Source: Branchiostoma floridae
Taxonomy: Eukaryota; Chordata; Leptocardii; Amphioxiformes; Branchiostomatidae
Assembly: GCF_000003815.2 (NCBI RefSeq)
Contig: NC_049991.1
Span: forward strand, 17,251,083-17,315,082
Direction: 5' to 3'
DNA: 64,000 nucleotides
The position numbers were made by a program, and so were the translations under genes. Each line of letters starts with the position of its first letter. Within the stretch, counting starts at the first letter, position 1. The notes below the pieces were generated by a model. That model saw only the letters and a list, made by a program, of their open reading frames with translations. It had not been told where the DNA came from and did no database searches. Below are positions 21,253-32,190 of this stretch, piece by piece.

Positions 21253-21329
21253 TGTCAATGCCCGCCTGAGTCTACCGGTGATCATCATTGTAGTTCTTGG
21301 GTTACATGCCAAAATTTCGTGGCAACAAA
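21253..21329 (+). CDS. Gene 2: signal peptide exon
   Basis: Strong acceptor TTTTCTTTTTACAG ends at 21252 and the donor GTAAGA is at 21330; phase 2 in, phase 1 out. With exon 1 it encodes MGVN ARLSLPVIIIVVLGLHAKIS, a basic n-region, a hydrophobic core and a small-residue cleavage zone (GLHA). The protein therefore enters the secretory pathway; no transmembrane helix is found later, so it is probably secreted. Confidence 0.85.
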
Positions 21330-21938
21330 GTAAGAAAGCTTTTCAGAATTCCAGCATACACCGACTGCTTCATAGTTGTTGTTTTTTCGTTATACAATCT
21401 GAGAACGGATTTGCAATAAATGCAAAAAAATTATAGGATATTATTAAAACAAGTCACAAACATCAAACGTTGATGTCAAAATAGCGAACTGGTGTCCAAC
21501 AGTCGAAACAATCAGCTGACAAATTGCACTATCTACGTTAAGCGGTTTCCTGTGTAGGTCAGAAAAGTTCCACTATAGTTATTCACACGCCGTGGTTTAG
21601 CGCCTCTGAGCTTGAGACGAATAAAGTTTGTTTATTTTCATTAGTAAGGTCCGAAGACCACAAACGGTAAACTTTTGTAAGGACAACGGTGGAATGAATT
21701 TCTGACGCCATTTTAGTGTAGAAGTTAATTTGCAAGTTCGTGCCCGAGGGCTAATTTCAAGTACATGGTATAAACATACGGTAGATATACAAGTGACAAT
21801 GGGCAGTTATGAACAGTATTCTTCTCTAATTTAGTACCTTCAAATTAAGTTGAAATGACATTACAGGCAGACCTCTCATTGATAGCAAAAAGAGAAGCAG
21901 CTAAATCCGCCAAGTAACATTGTTGCCTATTTCTACAG

Positions 21939-22238
21939 GTATCCGGCTCGTTGATGGATCGGGTGGACATGAGGGGAGGGTAGAAATTTTAAGAAATGGA
22001 GAATGGGGGACCATATGTGACGACAGTTGGAATCTACCTGACGCCGTCGTGGCTTGCCGTCAGTTGGGGCTCCCCGGCGCCGTGCAGGCAACACATGCTG
22101 CTCATTTCGGCCAGGGGACCGGACCGATCTGGATGACGGAGGTATTATGCACCGGAACTGAGTTGAGTCTGCCCAGCTGTGATTTCACCGGACCTAATGA
22201 ATGTGGACACAATGAAGATGCTGGCGTTGTCTGTGTCG
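21939..22238 (+). CDS. Gene 2: SRCR domain (exon)
   Basis: Acceptor TTTCTACAG ends at 21938, donor GTGAGT at 22239; exactly 300 bp, phase 1 to phase 1. Complete scavenger receptor cysteine-rich domain: [57 protein letters not shown]. Six cysteines are seen, matching group A. These domains bind microbial polyanions and other ligands in innate recognition. It is the N-terminal module of the secreted protein. Confidence 0.95.
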
Positions 22239-22955
22239 GTGAGTGAGCATAAATTGTGGCCAATGCAGTAAATCTACTCTTTCTTTCCTCCTAATAGGTG
22301 GCGCGAAGTTTTCGACACAACATCTCTGAGGTCTTAACACTGAAAATAAATGCAAAATAAACTTTGGAATAATTTTTTTCGTAGAGGTCACCAAGCTTTA
22401 ATGTAAGAGGCAGATGGCCTCCCTTTAACTTGGTTGTATTTTTAATGTATTTTATGTGTTTTATGTACAGTATTGAAATCGTTTAGAAATCTGTCAAATT
22501 TCCTCCTCTGATAGTAACTGATTGGTATCTTGATTAAATACTTTATATTCTGTCGGTTGGTCTGTCGGTTGCTTACTTGCTTGTTTTTTGCCGGGGCGCC
22601 GCAGGCGCCCGGCTTTGTCCCCGGTTTAATGGTTCGTCCTTGGATGGGTCTGCTATGGTCGCAAAATGTACCGTGCGTTTTTACGACAATTCTCAGCCCT
22701 TCTCAGCCCTTCAAATAAACGCAATGTACCGTGCGTTTTTACGACAATTCTCAGCCCTTCTTAGCCCTTCAAATAAACGTTGTAAGAATACTGTTTATCC
22801 ATGACCTCTACTCGTACAGAAAACATTGCAGCGCTCATTAGCAAAGTCTAGGAAAGGAAAATGTTTCTTGATTTGCAGTAAAACACTGGTCATGTAACAT
22901 TTGAGGAGTTGTCGTTAAATCGCACGGTTCATTTTGCGATAGCGTTGACGGGTCC
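22239..22955 (+). other. Intron 3 of gene 2, 5' part
   Basis: Contains a tandem duplication at about 22662-22780 in which a 58-bp unit with TACCGTGCGTTTTTACGACA occurs twice, itself ending with doubled TCTCAGCCCT. No exon seen. Confidence 0.6.
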
Positions 22956-23170
22956 GGGTATTTAGCGGAATAACCCGGAATAACCCGGAATAACCCGGAA
23001 TAACCTTAATAAAGGATGAAAGCTACCGAAATACAGTGTGCTTTGATAAGTTAAGATCGCAGAATGCAATATTTTGGCATAAAATAATGTATATATGGCC
23101 ATGGGAACAAGAAATATTACGGTTATTCCGGGTTATTCCGGGTCATTTCGGGTTATTCCGGTAAATACCC
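22956..23170. mobile_element. Foldback/MITE with iterated GGAATAACCC arms
   Basis: The left arm is GGGTATTTAGC followed by four GGAATAACC(C) units. The right arm is the inverted series, four GGGTTATTCC-like units, then GGTAAATACCC. About 110 bp lies between. GCGTTGACGG occurs just outside both ends (22942-22951, 23177-23186). No ORF. Confidence 0.8.
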
Positions 23171-23419
23171 TCACGGGCGTTGACGGTGCGGAGGAGGTGA
23201 GATTTTTATCGTACAGAAATTGGTACAGTTTGTAAAGTTATCTTTCTGGAATTCGGATGTATTAAAATATAACATTACATTCTAAGGCGTAGTGTCATGT
23301 GAGTAAAATGAGCACGACATTTGACGAAAGATTTTGTGGAGGGTATACAGTCAAGTTTATTGTGCAACGATTGGAACAGTTTACGTGCGGGTGGGAGGGG
23401 GGCGTGCGTCTATATATGC

Positions 23420-23715
23420 AGCTGCAGGAGGTCCTGCAGGACATTTTCGATCGTAAGAGTAACGTACAATTTGAAAAGATAGTGATCATGAATTCGGACA
23501 CATTGAAACATATTTCCAAGGAACGGTATATAGTTTTTTTAGTAAAACCAGTGTGTGGGGATTGACGAGAATTTAGATAGTTTAATGGTGCACTGTGCTT
23601 GAGCCGATGCGAGGCATTATGCAGGGCATTTTTGATTGTAAAAATATCGTACAAGTTGAAAAGATGGATCGGATTCTAATACATTAAAACATACATTTCC
23701 AAAGAATAGTAGAAA
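23420..23715. repeat. Direct duplication, about 105 bp units
   Basis: 23427-23530 and 23610-23715 align in the same orientation (GCAGGACATTTTCGATCGTAA against GCAGGGCATTTTTGATTGTAA, then CATTGAAACATAT). The ORFs on both strands have no domain signal. Confidence 0.65.
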
Positions 23716-24067
23716 ACAACGGATTGTAGCTAACTGTTAAACAATCAGCAAAGCAGTTGGCAAGATGTCACACCTGAACTTTTGTAGATTTTTGCTTTTT
23801 GTTGGTACTAGTAAGATGTTATGTGATCAAGACAATATTTTCTTTCTGTTTCAGTGACGCCTTAGACTGTTCTCTGCTATATATACAAGTGACACAGTAA
23901 TATACAGAAACTTACAGCTAGCAAAAGTCTGTACTCAATAAGATTTTACACAGTACACATTTATACTTCTTCTGCTGAAATCTACGCATTACATTTTGCA
24001 TCCAACCAAAGAGGTTTGAAAGAGAGTCCTTGATCCAACCAAATTAGACCTTGAGACCTATTAACAG

Positions 24068-24392
24068 ATCATTGATCACTGTGCATTTTGCACATACCAG
24101 ACTCAATCGTGCCACTGAGCACTGCATTTTGCACACACCAGACCAATTGTGCCACTGAGCACTGTGCATTTTGCACACACCAGACCTATCGTGCCATTGA
24201 GCACTGTGCATTTTGCACACACCAGACCTATCGTGCCATTGAGCACTGTGCATTTTGCACACACCAGACCAATCGTGCCATTGAGCACTGTGCATTTTGC
24301 ACACACCAGACCAATCGTGCCATTGAGCACTGTGCATTTTGCACACACCAGACTCAATCGTGCCACTGAGCACTGTGCATTGTGCAAATAAA
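24068..24392. repeat. 42-bp minisatellite with internal palindrome
   Basis: Seven to eight units of about 42 bp, each containing CTGTGCATTTTGCACACACC and TCGTGCCATTGAGCA. Each unit includes the near-palindrome GTGCATTTTGCAC. The array ends about 30 bp before the Helitron ATG at 24423. Because 42 is divisible by three, ORFs run through on both strands; these are not genes. Confidence 0.92.
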
Positions 24393-24422
24393 GTCAAGCA
24401 AAGAACACATATATTGTGAACA

Positions 24423-27400
24423 ATGTGTGAATCTATTTTATCGGGAAAATACCACCAAGGTGACATCATTTTCAGTGGAGATAATAGAGGCAAACAATGC
24501 ACTGCAAATGCTTTAATGGCAGTTGTTAACCACAGTACTTGCAGACAAGCAATTACCTGGACAAGTACAGACCTTGATGGTGTACTTTTTCAAGGAGATG
24601 CACTATACACCTACATAAAACCATCACTAAGATCTGGTGTGGAGTTCCTCTCCGTTGATGATATTCCAGACTATTTGCAACTTTACAACAATACTGTACG
24701 TGTATCAATAAAAGAGTCTTACACTGGAGACATATTTGCCACAGAAGCAGTCTATCCTTATTACACCTTAAAGAAAGCCCTAGAAGCAGCATTTGCTGAA
24801 TCCAACACTTGTCTTTTCATAACAGCACATGGAATAACTGGTTCAACAGTAGCATTGTTGCACGCTGATAACAAGTATTTTGTTTATGACTCACATGCCA
24901 GAAGTCCCATAACAGCATTGCCAGATAGCCATGGCACTTCTACTTTAAGCATGCACAGTTCAAACAGCAATCTAGTTTCATTCTTGCAACAACTTAACTG
25001 GAACACAACATGCAATTTTGAGGTTGTCCCAGTACAAGCAGAAAATGTTTTCTTATCAGTTGAACCTACTGGTATACACATTATCAATCTGACTAGCAAT
25101 GTTTCTTCTATGATTGAGTCAGAAAACTGCTTTCAAGTTCAACAACAACACACATACACCTTGGTTAAACCAGAGTTTGTATCTACGAAAGAGAACCTAC
25201 AACAACCAAACACAGCATTTCCATTTGCACCACATTGTAACCAAAGTACTGGGAAAAACATTGTGCCATGCACCACAAGCAAACATCCAAGTGCTATGCC
25301 AGAGAACAGGAATGAAGGCCTCTTGAATCAATTAGTAATGTCACCAAATGCAGCATCAAATTTAAATGATAAAAAAGTGCAAGGTCTTGCAATCCAAAGC
25401 GCAATATGCAAGGACAAACAAGAAAAACAAACCTATCAACAGAAGACAGAGAGTCTTGCAGAACAAAGAACATCATACAAAGCAAAGAAAGCAAATGAGA
25501 CCTGTGAGCAAAAAGCAGCACAGCAAAGAGCATCATATAAAGCAAAACGAGCAAATGAGACCCCTGAGGAAAAAGATGAAAGACTTGCAAAACGAAGAAC
25601 ATCATACAAAGCAAAACAAGCAAATGAGACCCGTGAGCAAAAAGATGAAAGACTTGCAAAACGAAGAGCTTCATACAAAGCAAAACAGGCAGATGAGACA
25701 ACTGAGCAAAAAGCAGATAGACTTGCACAGGAAAGAGCAAAACGAGCAAATGAGACCCCTGAGCAAAAAGACGATAGACTTGCAAAACGAAGAGCATCAT
25801 ACAAAGCAAAACAAGCAAATGAGACCCCTGAGCAAAAAGCCGAAAGACTTGCAAAACAAAGGACATCACGCAAAGCTAGCAAAGCAAAAAGAGCTGAACA
25901 AGAATCTTCACAAGAAAAAACGCAACGACAGAGGAAAAACTGTGATAGAGTGAGAAAAACATTGGCTACAAAATATGTTAGAGAACATAGCATAGACTAT
26001 ACCAGTGAACAATACAAATCAGACTTTCCTGCATTTCATTGCTATATAAAACAGCAGCCAAAGTACTACTGTAGCATATGTAGACAATTGTTATTTCATG
26101 ACCAAGTGCGAAACTGCAACAATGCTGTCATAGACAAAATAGTCAATGATATTTCTGGTCAACATCATCTCTGTTCAAAGTGTTTGATTTGTCTTGAAAA
26201 AGACAAACCCATACCCAATGCTTGGACTAACAATATGGATCCAGGTGACATTCCATCATGCCTGAAACAACTCAGTAGAATGGAAACAAGACTTGTCAGT
26301 TTGAAATACACCTTCATCAAGTTAATTGTATTACCAGGTGGACAATTTGGTGAACAAGGTCAAGCCATAAGTTTCCCTACCAACATTGAAACTACTTGCC
26401 AACTGTTACCACATAGCCAAGATACAGCTGGGCTAGTAATAGTACACCCTTGTCAGACAAATGAAAGTAAAACACAAAGAACAGACCCACAACACATTGT
26501 ACGATTTTCCAAAATGCATGAAGCTCTTACATGGCTGGTAACGCATAATCATCTATATTCACATGTGAACATAGCTACCTTTGAAAACTGGGTAAAAAAG
26601 TCAAGTGAATTCAATCCAATGATCACAGACGCCAATGAACCAGACTTCTCAAGTGCACCTTCTACTGTCCAAGAACTCTCAGCTTTTCCCTGTAACTACA
26701 TTAATCCAAATGTCCAGTTACAATCTCTGTTGCAGAATGTAACAGACAATGTCCCAGTGATATCACTACCACGTGAAACATCACCACCACAAAGCATATT
26801 TAAAGAGACTGATCTTGAGGAACACTGTTTTCCACAGTTATACCCATATGGTAAAAATGGCTTCAAACAGACGCGTGATGTACAACTAACAGACTTACAG
26901 TACTTCCAATCACGTTTGCTCAATATCAATGATTGCTGGAGAAAAAACATCCCATGGCTCTTCTTTGCCTTGAACTCGTATGAAATCAAGAAATTGTACA
27001 GTCAGATATCCATTGTATGTAGAATGCAAAAGCAGAGTAATGTTAGATCACAATCCATAGCACAGCCACTAACAGCAGGCGATCTGCATCATGAAATTGA
27101 TCAACATGTTGAAAGCACATCATACACTTTTATGAAGAATATACGTGGAACAGCAGCTTACTTCAAGGACCAACTGCTAAACTTGCTAGCAAAAATAAAC
27201 ACTATTGGACCACCAACATGGTTTGTCACTGTGTCTGCTAATGATTTAAACTGGCCAGAATTGTTCATGACCCTGAATCCTGACCTGACCTATGAAGAAG
27301 CTAAAGCATTACCACAACAAGACAAATGGAACCTAATGAGATCAGACCCTGTCATGTGTGCGATACACTTTAATAGACGCACTGATGCACTTCTACGCTT

Positions 27401-27488
27401 CATACTGAAGAGTCCACAACATCCCATTGGTAGAATCAAAGATCACTGGATTCGTGTGGAATTCCAATTAAGAGGTTCTCCACAGTGA
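24423..27488 (+). mobile_element. Helitron ORF, truncated: protease-like domain plus Rep N-terminal part
   Basis: A 1,021-codon ORF. Residues about 18-220 have GKQCTANALMAVVN, LFQGDALYTYI and FVYDSHAR; a Cys with QCxxNxL context plus a D-x-H pair matches the catalytic pattern of tegument-type (C76-like) deubiquitinases. Residues about 330-500 are a Lys/Glu-rich array of 23-residue units (YKAKQANETREQKDERLAKR and so on). Then come a zinc region (YYCSICRQLL, HHLCSKCLICL) and the DUF6570-type RMETRLVSLKYTFIK, LPGGQFGEQG. From about 890 the Helitron Rep N-terminal domain starts (GPPTWFVTVSANDLNWPELF). The frame ends at VEFQLRGSPQ and stop, just where the HUH histidines should follow, so no Rep catalytic site or helicase remains. 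Inserted in intron 3 of gene 2. Confidence 0.85.
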
Positions 27489-28138
27489 AATTTCTGTCAC
27501 GAAGAAAGAACGACAATGCACATCCGGGACCTCTTCCCGCCTTTGGCTGTGGTCTCGCACCGGAGTTTCTTTTACGATTTTTATATCCGGCACACAGCGC
27601 ACACAAGGGATACAATTCCGCCCACAAAAGTACGCCGGAAAATCCAATTATACCAGTGAACAAAGGTTTCCAGCCAACTTCCCATAGATTTTAGATATAA
27701 ACTTCTAGTTTAATAATGATGCACATTTTACTGGAACACAACATGAAATTTTGAGGTAGTCCTTCCAAATGCGCCCCGGCCAGCTTTTTTTAAAAGCTTT
27801 CTTGTTTTATGTTACTGTGATAGATAGTTGACCTCCCACTTGGCCTTTTTTACTCTTCAAATAGCATATTTTACTGACATTTTGGTATAAAGAAGGCCAG
27901 GTCTGTCTTCCTTTCATTGATACTTACGATCACCACCGATTTCTCGATTCGTATAACAAACTTAACGTCTCTCTTGTCAAACACCTTGTCTGGACAGTTA
28001 CAATAGCTGTACGTGGAAGAATATTTCTTGAATATTTGGTTCCGCACAAGGCTGAGGAAACGGAGATATCGATGACGATGGCTGGGGCTCATGGAACATA
28101 TCTAGAATTACTTATTAATTTTCCTTTTTCTCATTTAG
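27489..28138 (+). other. Intron 3 of gene 2, 3' part
   Basis: Sequence after the Helitron break has no resemblance to a continued Rep frame in any frame I read. 27500-27665 is GC-richer and may be captured or terminal Helitron sequence; no hairpin plus CTRR end was recognised. Confidence 0.45.
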
Positions 28139-28315
28139 AGGGCTGCGGGACTGGTCCGCCGAGCTACTCATGTATCACCACAACGTGCAACTCCGCGGCT
28201 CCTTACAACAATGGAGATACCTGCAGTTACCAGTGCGCCCGCGGTTGTACTGGACTAGTAAGCACCTTCGTGACATGCAATAACGGAATATGGGACGGCA
28301 CGGTCCCACGCTGCG
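28139..28315 (+). CDS. Gene 2: sushi-like module 1 (exon)
   Basis: Acceptor TCATTTAG ends at 28138, donor GTAAGA at 28316; 177 bp, phase 1 to phase 1. It encodes GCGTGPPSYSC, APYNNGDTCSYQCARGC, FVTCNNGIWDGTVPRC, a complement control (sushi) fold variant with an extra cysteine pair near the middle. Closest in the window to module 5 at 32608 (YNNGDTCAYTCARNC), so these two form a subtype. Confidence 0.88.
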
Positions 28316-28512
28316 GTAAGAGAACATAACTGAATACTCTTTATTTGCAATATTTTCTGTATGTCTGAGAAGCTAACACAGTTACCATTGGCTGTTGCCA
28401 GTATTGTAACGTCTCGCTGACATTGTATGTTACTTGAGCGCGCTTATAATAAAAAAAAAGGAATGTGCCGACAGCCCCTGTCCCACCCCGAAAAAATGCA
28501 TAACTTGCCTAA

Positions 28513-28864
28513 GGCCACACCAATTTAATTTCTTGGTTCACGGATTTTTTCATGAAAAATATGGAGCGAAAGGGCGAAATAAAAATAAAAATTGTAAAAT
28601 GGTTGGGATAAAGGCAACGGCTAATCCAAAACATAAAGAAAAAAAGTTTTCAGCTTGGAAAAAGTACAAAAACACTATTATTGTACAGTAACAGCACCTG
28701 TACCCACACTTTAAGGAGCTTATGATATAAAGGCCAATTTGCTACACCAGAAAGTTGATGAATGGTTTCATTAATGGTGAAAACTTGCTGAGTGGTAATT
28801 TTTTTTTTTTTCAAAAAATAGGAGCGAGCGAATCCGTGAACCAAGAAATTAAATTGATGTGGCC
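28513..28864. mobile_element. MITE, 352 bp, TAA target duplication
   Basis: Inverted ends GGCCACACCAATTTAATTTC then TTGGTTCACGGATT, and the mirror AATCCGTGAACCAAG, AAATTAAATTGATGTGGCC. TAA lies on both sides (28510-28512, 28865-28867). PIF/Harbinger-like; the same end type as 15953. Confidence 0.88.
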
Positions 28865-29284
28865 TAAGCTTGACTCTAATACATTTACATACAGGCTGCA
28901 TTAGGTTAATAGAATTACACCAGAAAACGTGTTTGTCGAAAGGTGAAACTATGTATGTATGTATATGTATGATAGAGGGACATGGATCCTACGAATATAA
29001 TTGTAGTCTACAGTTGGATATGCTAAACATAAAGGCCTTTTCTCTGATTGGCTGACAGCTGGTTTGTGGCGACGCCCACAGTAACCGCAACTTCAGAAAG
29101 CAGAGGTGGAACAAGATGAGTTTTGAGACGACTTTGGTCCCCTCTGCGTAGGAGAGTGGTATATTATAAAAGATGACAGGAGTGCAAATAGATATTGGCC
29201 GTGGCAATTGCCATAGTCACATGTGTATGTTGTACAAGAGGTCTAAGGTTGACCGATCCTTCCCCTTCTGTTTTACTCCAACAG

Positions 29285-29476
29285 AACCAATATTTGAAGA
29301 ATGTCCTCCTCCGCCAGACATCGACTGTACAATCAGGACCGGCTGCAGCGGCCCCTACACCGAGGGTGAGATCTGCACCTACACCTGCAACGACACGTGC
29401 ATAGGAACGCATACTGCCATGACGTGCCGCGGGGGTCGATGGGAGCGCCAGGCCGACTGGGGCGGTTGCTCTCCAA
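29285..29476 (+). CDS. Gene 2: sushi-like module 2 (exon)
   Basis: Acceptor CTCCAACAG ends at 29284, donor GTACGT at 29477; 192 bp, phase 1 to phase 1. EPIFEECPPPPDIDCTIRTG, CSGPYTEGEICTYTCNDTC, MTCRGGRWER, WGGC. Six cysteines with the sushi CxxGxW ending. Confidence 0.88.
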
Positions 29477-29897
29477 GTACGTTAACACATACATAGGATC
29501 CCTACAGATAATTTGATATTCTTACACGTCTTTTAGTACATCCAAACAAACTATATACTCTACTGCGTTAGATGGATAAATAGGTGCAAATATATAGGTG
29601 TGATCTATTTTAATGAAATCTGAGTTCTCATTTGGTATAGTACGCACATGATCCTCCATGTACGCTGACATCACACAAACGTGCGGATCATTAATATTGA
29701 CATTTATAAGTGAAGTACTAGAACGCACAGGGCGGGTTGAGCGAGTACTTTTTATCTTTAAGTTTTACCCGAGCCTAAAAATGCACAAAAGGTAAAAGCA
29801 AACTACTTGAAATTCAAGTATGATTTGTTTGGATGTGACATCTTTCACTGTAGCCCGGAGTCTCAGGTCGTAAAAAAGTACATTATCCATTCAGTTA

Positions 29898-30230
29898 GGC
29901 CCCTTTTCCATTGGACGGCGATTGCACTGCGTTCTCACTGCGACCATAAACCGTTAATGGGTGTTTGTAACTCTCGACTTCATATTGGGCATATCACAAC
30001 AAAACACAGAGCACAAACGCCAAAATATAGTTACTCAAGCAACTGGATATGGATCGTTCCCTCCATATCCAGTTGCTTGAGTAACAACTTTTGGCGTATC
30101 TTATTACCTTATAACCTACATCGACGTACAAAGCACAATTTTTTCTGCAATTACTTTTCTACTACTCATTGAGCGATCTATCAAATTTTGGGTCGCAGAG
30201 AGAGCGCGGCGTCCTAGTGGAAAATGGGTA
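29898..30230. mobile_element. MITE, about 333 bp, carrying a nested hairpin repeat
   Basis: Left end GGCCCCTTTTCCATTGGACG with TTCTCACTGCGACC, right end GGGTCGCAGAGAGAGCGCGG and GTCCTAGTGGAAAATGGGTA, inverted. TTA precedes the left end. Inside, at about 30005-30105, sits a hairpin copy (GTTACTCAAGCAACTGGATA and its inverse). Confidence 0.75.
30003..30107. repeat. Dispersed hairpin repeat, copy 1
   Basis: GCCAAAATATAGTTACTCAAG then CAACTGGATATGGA and the inverse CCATATCCAGTTGCTTGAGT, AACAACTTTTGGC form a near-perfect stem of about 38 bp with a very short loop. Related copies: 30598, about 59023, about 60526 and about 62925. Confidence 0.85.
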
Positions 30231-30321
30231 TCTTAGTTCTCCCGCGGCCCGCCGTTACAATGCACGCCAAAACCTGCAGAACTCTTTTACTGATATTACT
30301 TCTATACAATGAACACAATAG

Positions 30322-30510
30322 TACTTCATACGGGATGCGACGCTCTTCCACCAACCTTCACGTGCGCGTCCGTGTCCTGCACGGGTACAAACCACGGGGA
30401 CGTCTGCACCTACGTGTGTGATCGTGGCTGTACCGGAACACCCAGCACCATGACCAGGACCTGCACCGACGGTGTTTGGGGTGGACCGGCATGGAACGGT
30501 TGTCTACCTT
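30322..30510 (+). CDS. Gene 2: sushi-like module 3 (exon)
   Basis: Acceptor ACACAATAG ends at 30321, donor GTATGT at 30511; 189 bp, phase 1 to phase 1. GCDALPPTFTCASVSC, GDVCTYVCDRGCTG, MTRTCTDGVWGGPAWNGC. The acceptor has a weak pyrimidine tract. Confidence 0.83.
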
Positions 30511-30597
30511 GTATGTGAACTGAAATTACTATTACCGACAGAACTACCAATGATATCATTATACATGTATGTCGACGAAGCAGCAGATAATAAGATA

Positions 30598-30695
30598 CGC
30601 CAAAAAGCAGTTACTCAAGCAACTGGATATGTATTTGGAAACGGTCAGACTTTTCAAAAATTATATACAGTTGCTTGAGTAACTGCATATTGGCG
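30598..30695. repeat. Dispersed hairpin repeat, copy 2
   Basis: CGCCAAAAAGCAGTTACTC to GGATAT pairs with ATATACAGTTGCTTGAGTAA to TTGGCG, arms about 33 bp. The middle carries TTTGGAAACGGTCAGACTTT, shared with the copies near 59090 and 60590. Confidence 0.85.
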
Positions 30696-30817
30696 ATATG
30701 ATCACATGCATCACGAGTCGTTTTTATTTGCATAGAAACAATGATAGAACTTTATCTAGACTAAGAAAGTACTCTTACAAGCTTTCAGTGAGCAAGATCT
30801 ATACAAACACATACACT

Positions 30818-30859
30818 CACGAACACACACACACAGATAATATACAAACACACACACAA

Positions 30860-30904
<45 letters not shown>

Positions 30905-30945
30905 TACACAAACGCACACACACAATTAAAGCACACACACACGCG
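30818..30945. repeat. CA microsatellite
   Basis: Imperfect (CA)n with AACACACAC and TATACA interruptions. The ORFs through it are artefacts. Confidence 0.95.
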
Positions 30946-31095
30946 TCATAGACAGCTGTATAGACGTCACCTATGGTGTTGATTGATGATACTCTGTTTT
31001 CGTTGAATATCGTAATAGTGTAAGTTTTTCTAGGGGACAGCTGCAGTGTACAAAAGAGTCAACCAAAACTCTTCCCTTCTCATTTACTCCAACAG

Positions 31096-31275
31096 CTTGC
31101 GGTGATCCACCAGACTTCGATTGTACAACCCGTTCCGGTTGCAGCGCCCCCTACGTCGCTGGTGAGATCTGCACCTACAACTGTAACCGAACGTGTGAGG
31201 GATCCCCCAGCACCATGACCAGGATCTGCCGTGAGGGTCGATGGCAGGGTCCAGACTGGGCCGGTTGCTCAGAAA
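31096..31275 (+). CDS. Gene 2: sushi-like module 4 (exon)
   Basis: Acceptor CTCCAACAG ends at 31095, donor GTAAGT at 31276; 180 bp, phase 1 to phase 1. CGDPPDFDCTTRSGCSAPY, GEICTYNCNRTCEG, MTRICREGRWQGPDWAGC. Upstream intron end (CTTCTCATTTACTCCAACAG) closely matches that of module 2, showing recent duplication of the exon with its flank. Confidence 0.9.
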
Positions 31276-31380
31276 GTAAGTTAACAACACACATGTATAG
31301 ATCATTTGACATTTTCCAGTAAATTACAGTTTAAGAGAAATGAGAAATGGTTTGTTAGATTAAAAACTGTTGCAGCCTAA

Positions 31381-32190
31381 AGGCCCCCTCTCACTAGACT
31401 CGCGTCACGCTTGCGTCGCTTCGGGGTTCGTTCACTGTGTCACTGTTGTGTTATTTTCGCCGATGTTCTGTTGCGCTCATACTTACTTGCGTCACTGTTG
31501 CGTTTCTAGACTAAATGAACAGGTTATCGGAAGTCGCAGTGTTGTCAATGTATGAAAAATCACTGTAAAATGATGAAAATGCCTCAAAATGATATTTATA
31601 ATGAAATACTTTCCCTTGTGATAATGCATAATATGTTACTTATGTTATATGATAACCTTGAAAGACTTTTACAGTAAAAGAAGTGACCCAAATGAATGGA
31701 CACGAACCATATACCAGATTTGACTCCATCGCTTATGTGTTTTGCAACAAGTATGTGTAATGGTGTGTGTTTATAGGTTTATTGAACAATTTTCAACTTT
31801 CACAAATAAAAAAAAAATCTAGATCTTGATGTTTCCTACGTTTTAATAGGAAATAGACAAAATATAACCTTGACACTGTTGAAGGCATGTTGGCGTCACT
31901 GTTGTGTCACTGTTGTGTTTCTCTTGGGTCACTGTTGTAACTTGTAACTGAATCAAAAAACCGCTGTAAAATGATATCCAAAATGTATCCAAAATAGCTT
32001 TTCAATAATAAAAGGATGTTTACTTTTGATACCTGGTGCAAAGTAGACAAAATATAACATTGATAATGTTGAAGTCATGTTGGCGTCACTATTGTGTCAC
32101 TGTTGTGTTACTCTTGGGTCACTGTTGTGTCACTCTTGGGTCACTGTTGGGGCATCTTGCCACTTGCGTTATTTTTTAACTTTCAAAGAC
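31381..32190 (+). mobile_element. Truncated MITE-like element, TTGCGTCAC family
   Basis: Left end AGGCCCCCTCTCACTAGACT, then CGTCACGCTTGCGTC, with TAA at 31378-31380. The interior (near 31515-31710) matches the reverse complement of 36635-36840 in the complete element at 35719. The far part has repeated GTCACTGTTGTGT/GTCACTCTTGG units (32085-32150) and then GGCATCTTGCCACTTGCGTT, after which the other end is missing. Confidence 0.75.

Noticed and set aside
24068..24392. CRISPR-like array of 42-bp repeats
   Set aside because: The units are contiguous and near-identical with no unique spacers, and the window is animal DNA. It is a minisatellite.
25294..25993. Overlapping ORFs in other frames of the Helitron (e.g. 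25366-25953 plus, 25436-25993 minus)
   Set aside because: Shadows of the AT-poor Lys-rich repeat inside the 1,021-codon frame; no domain.
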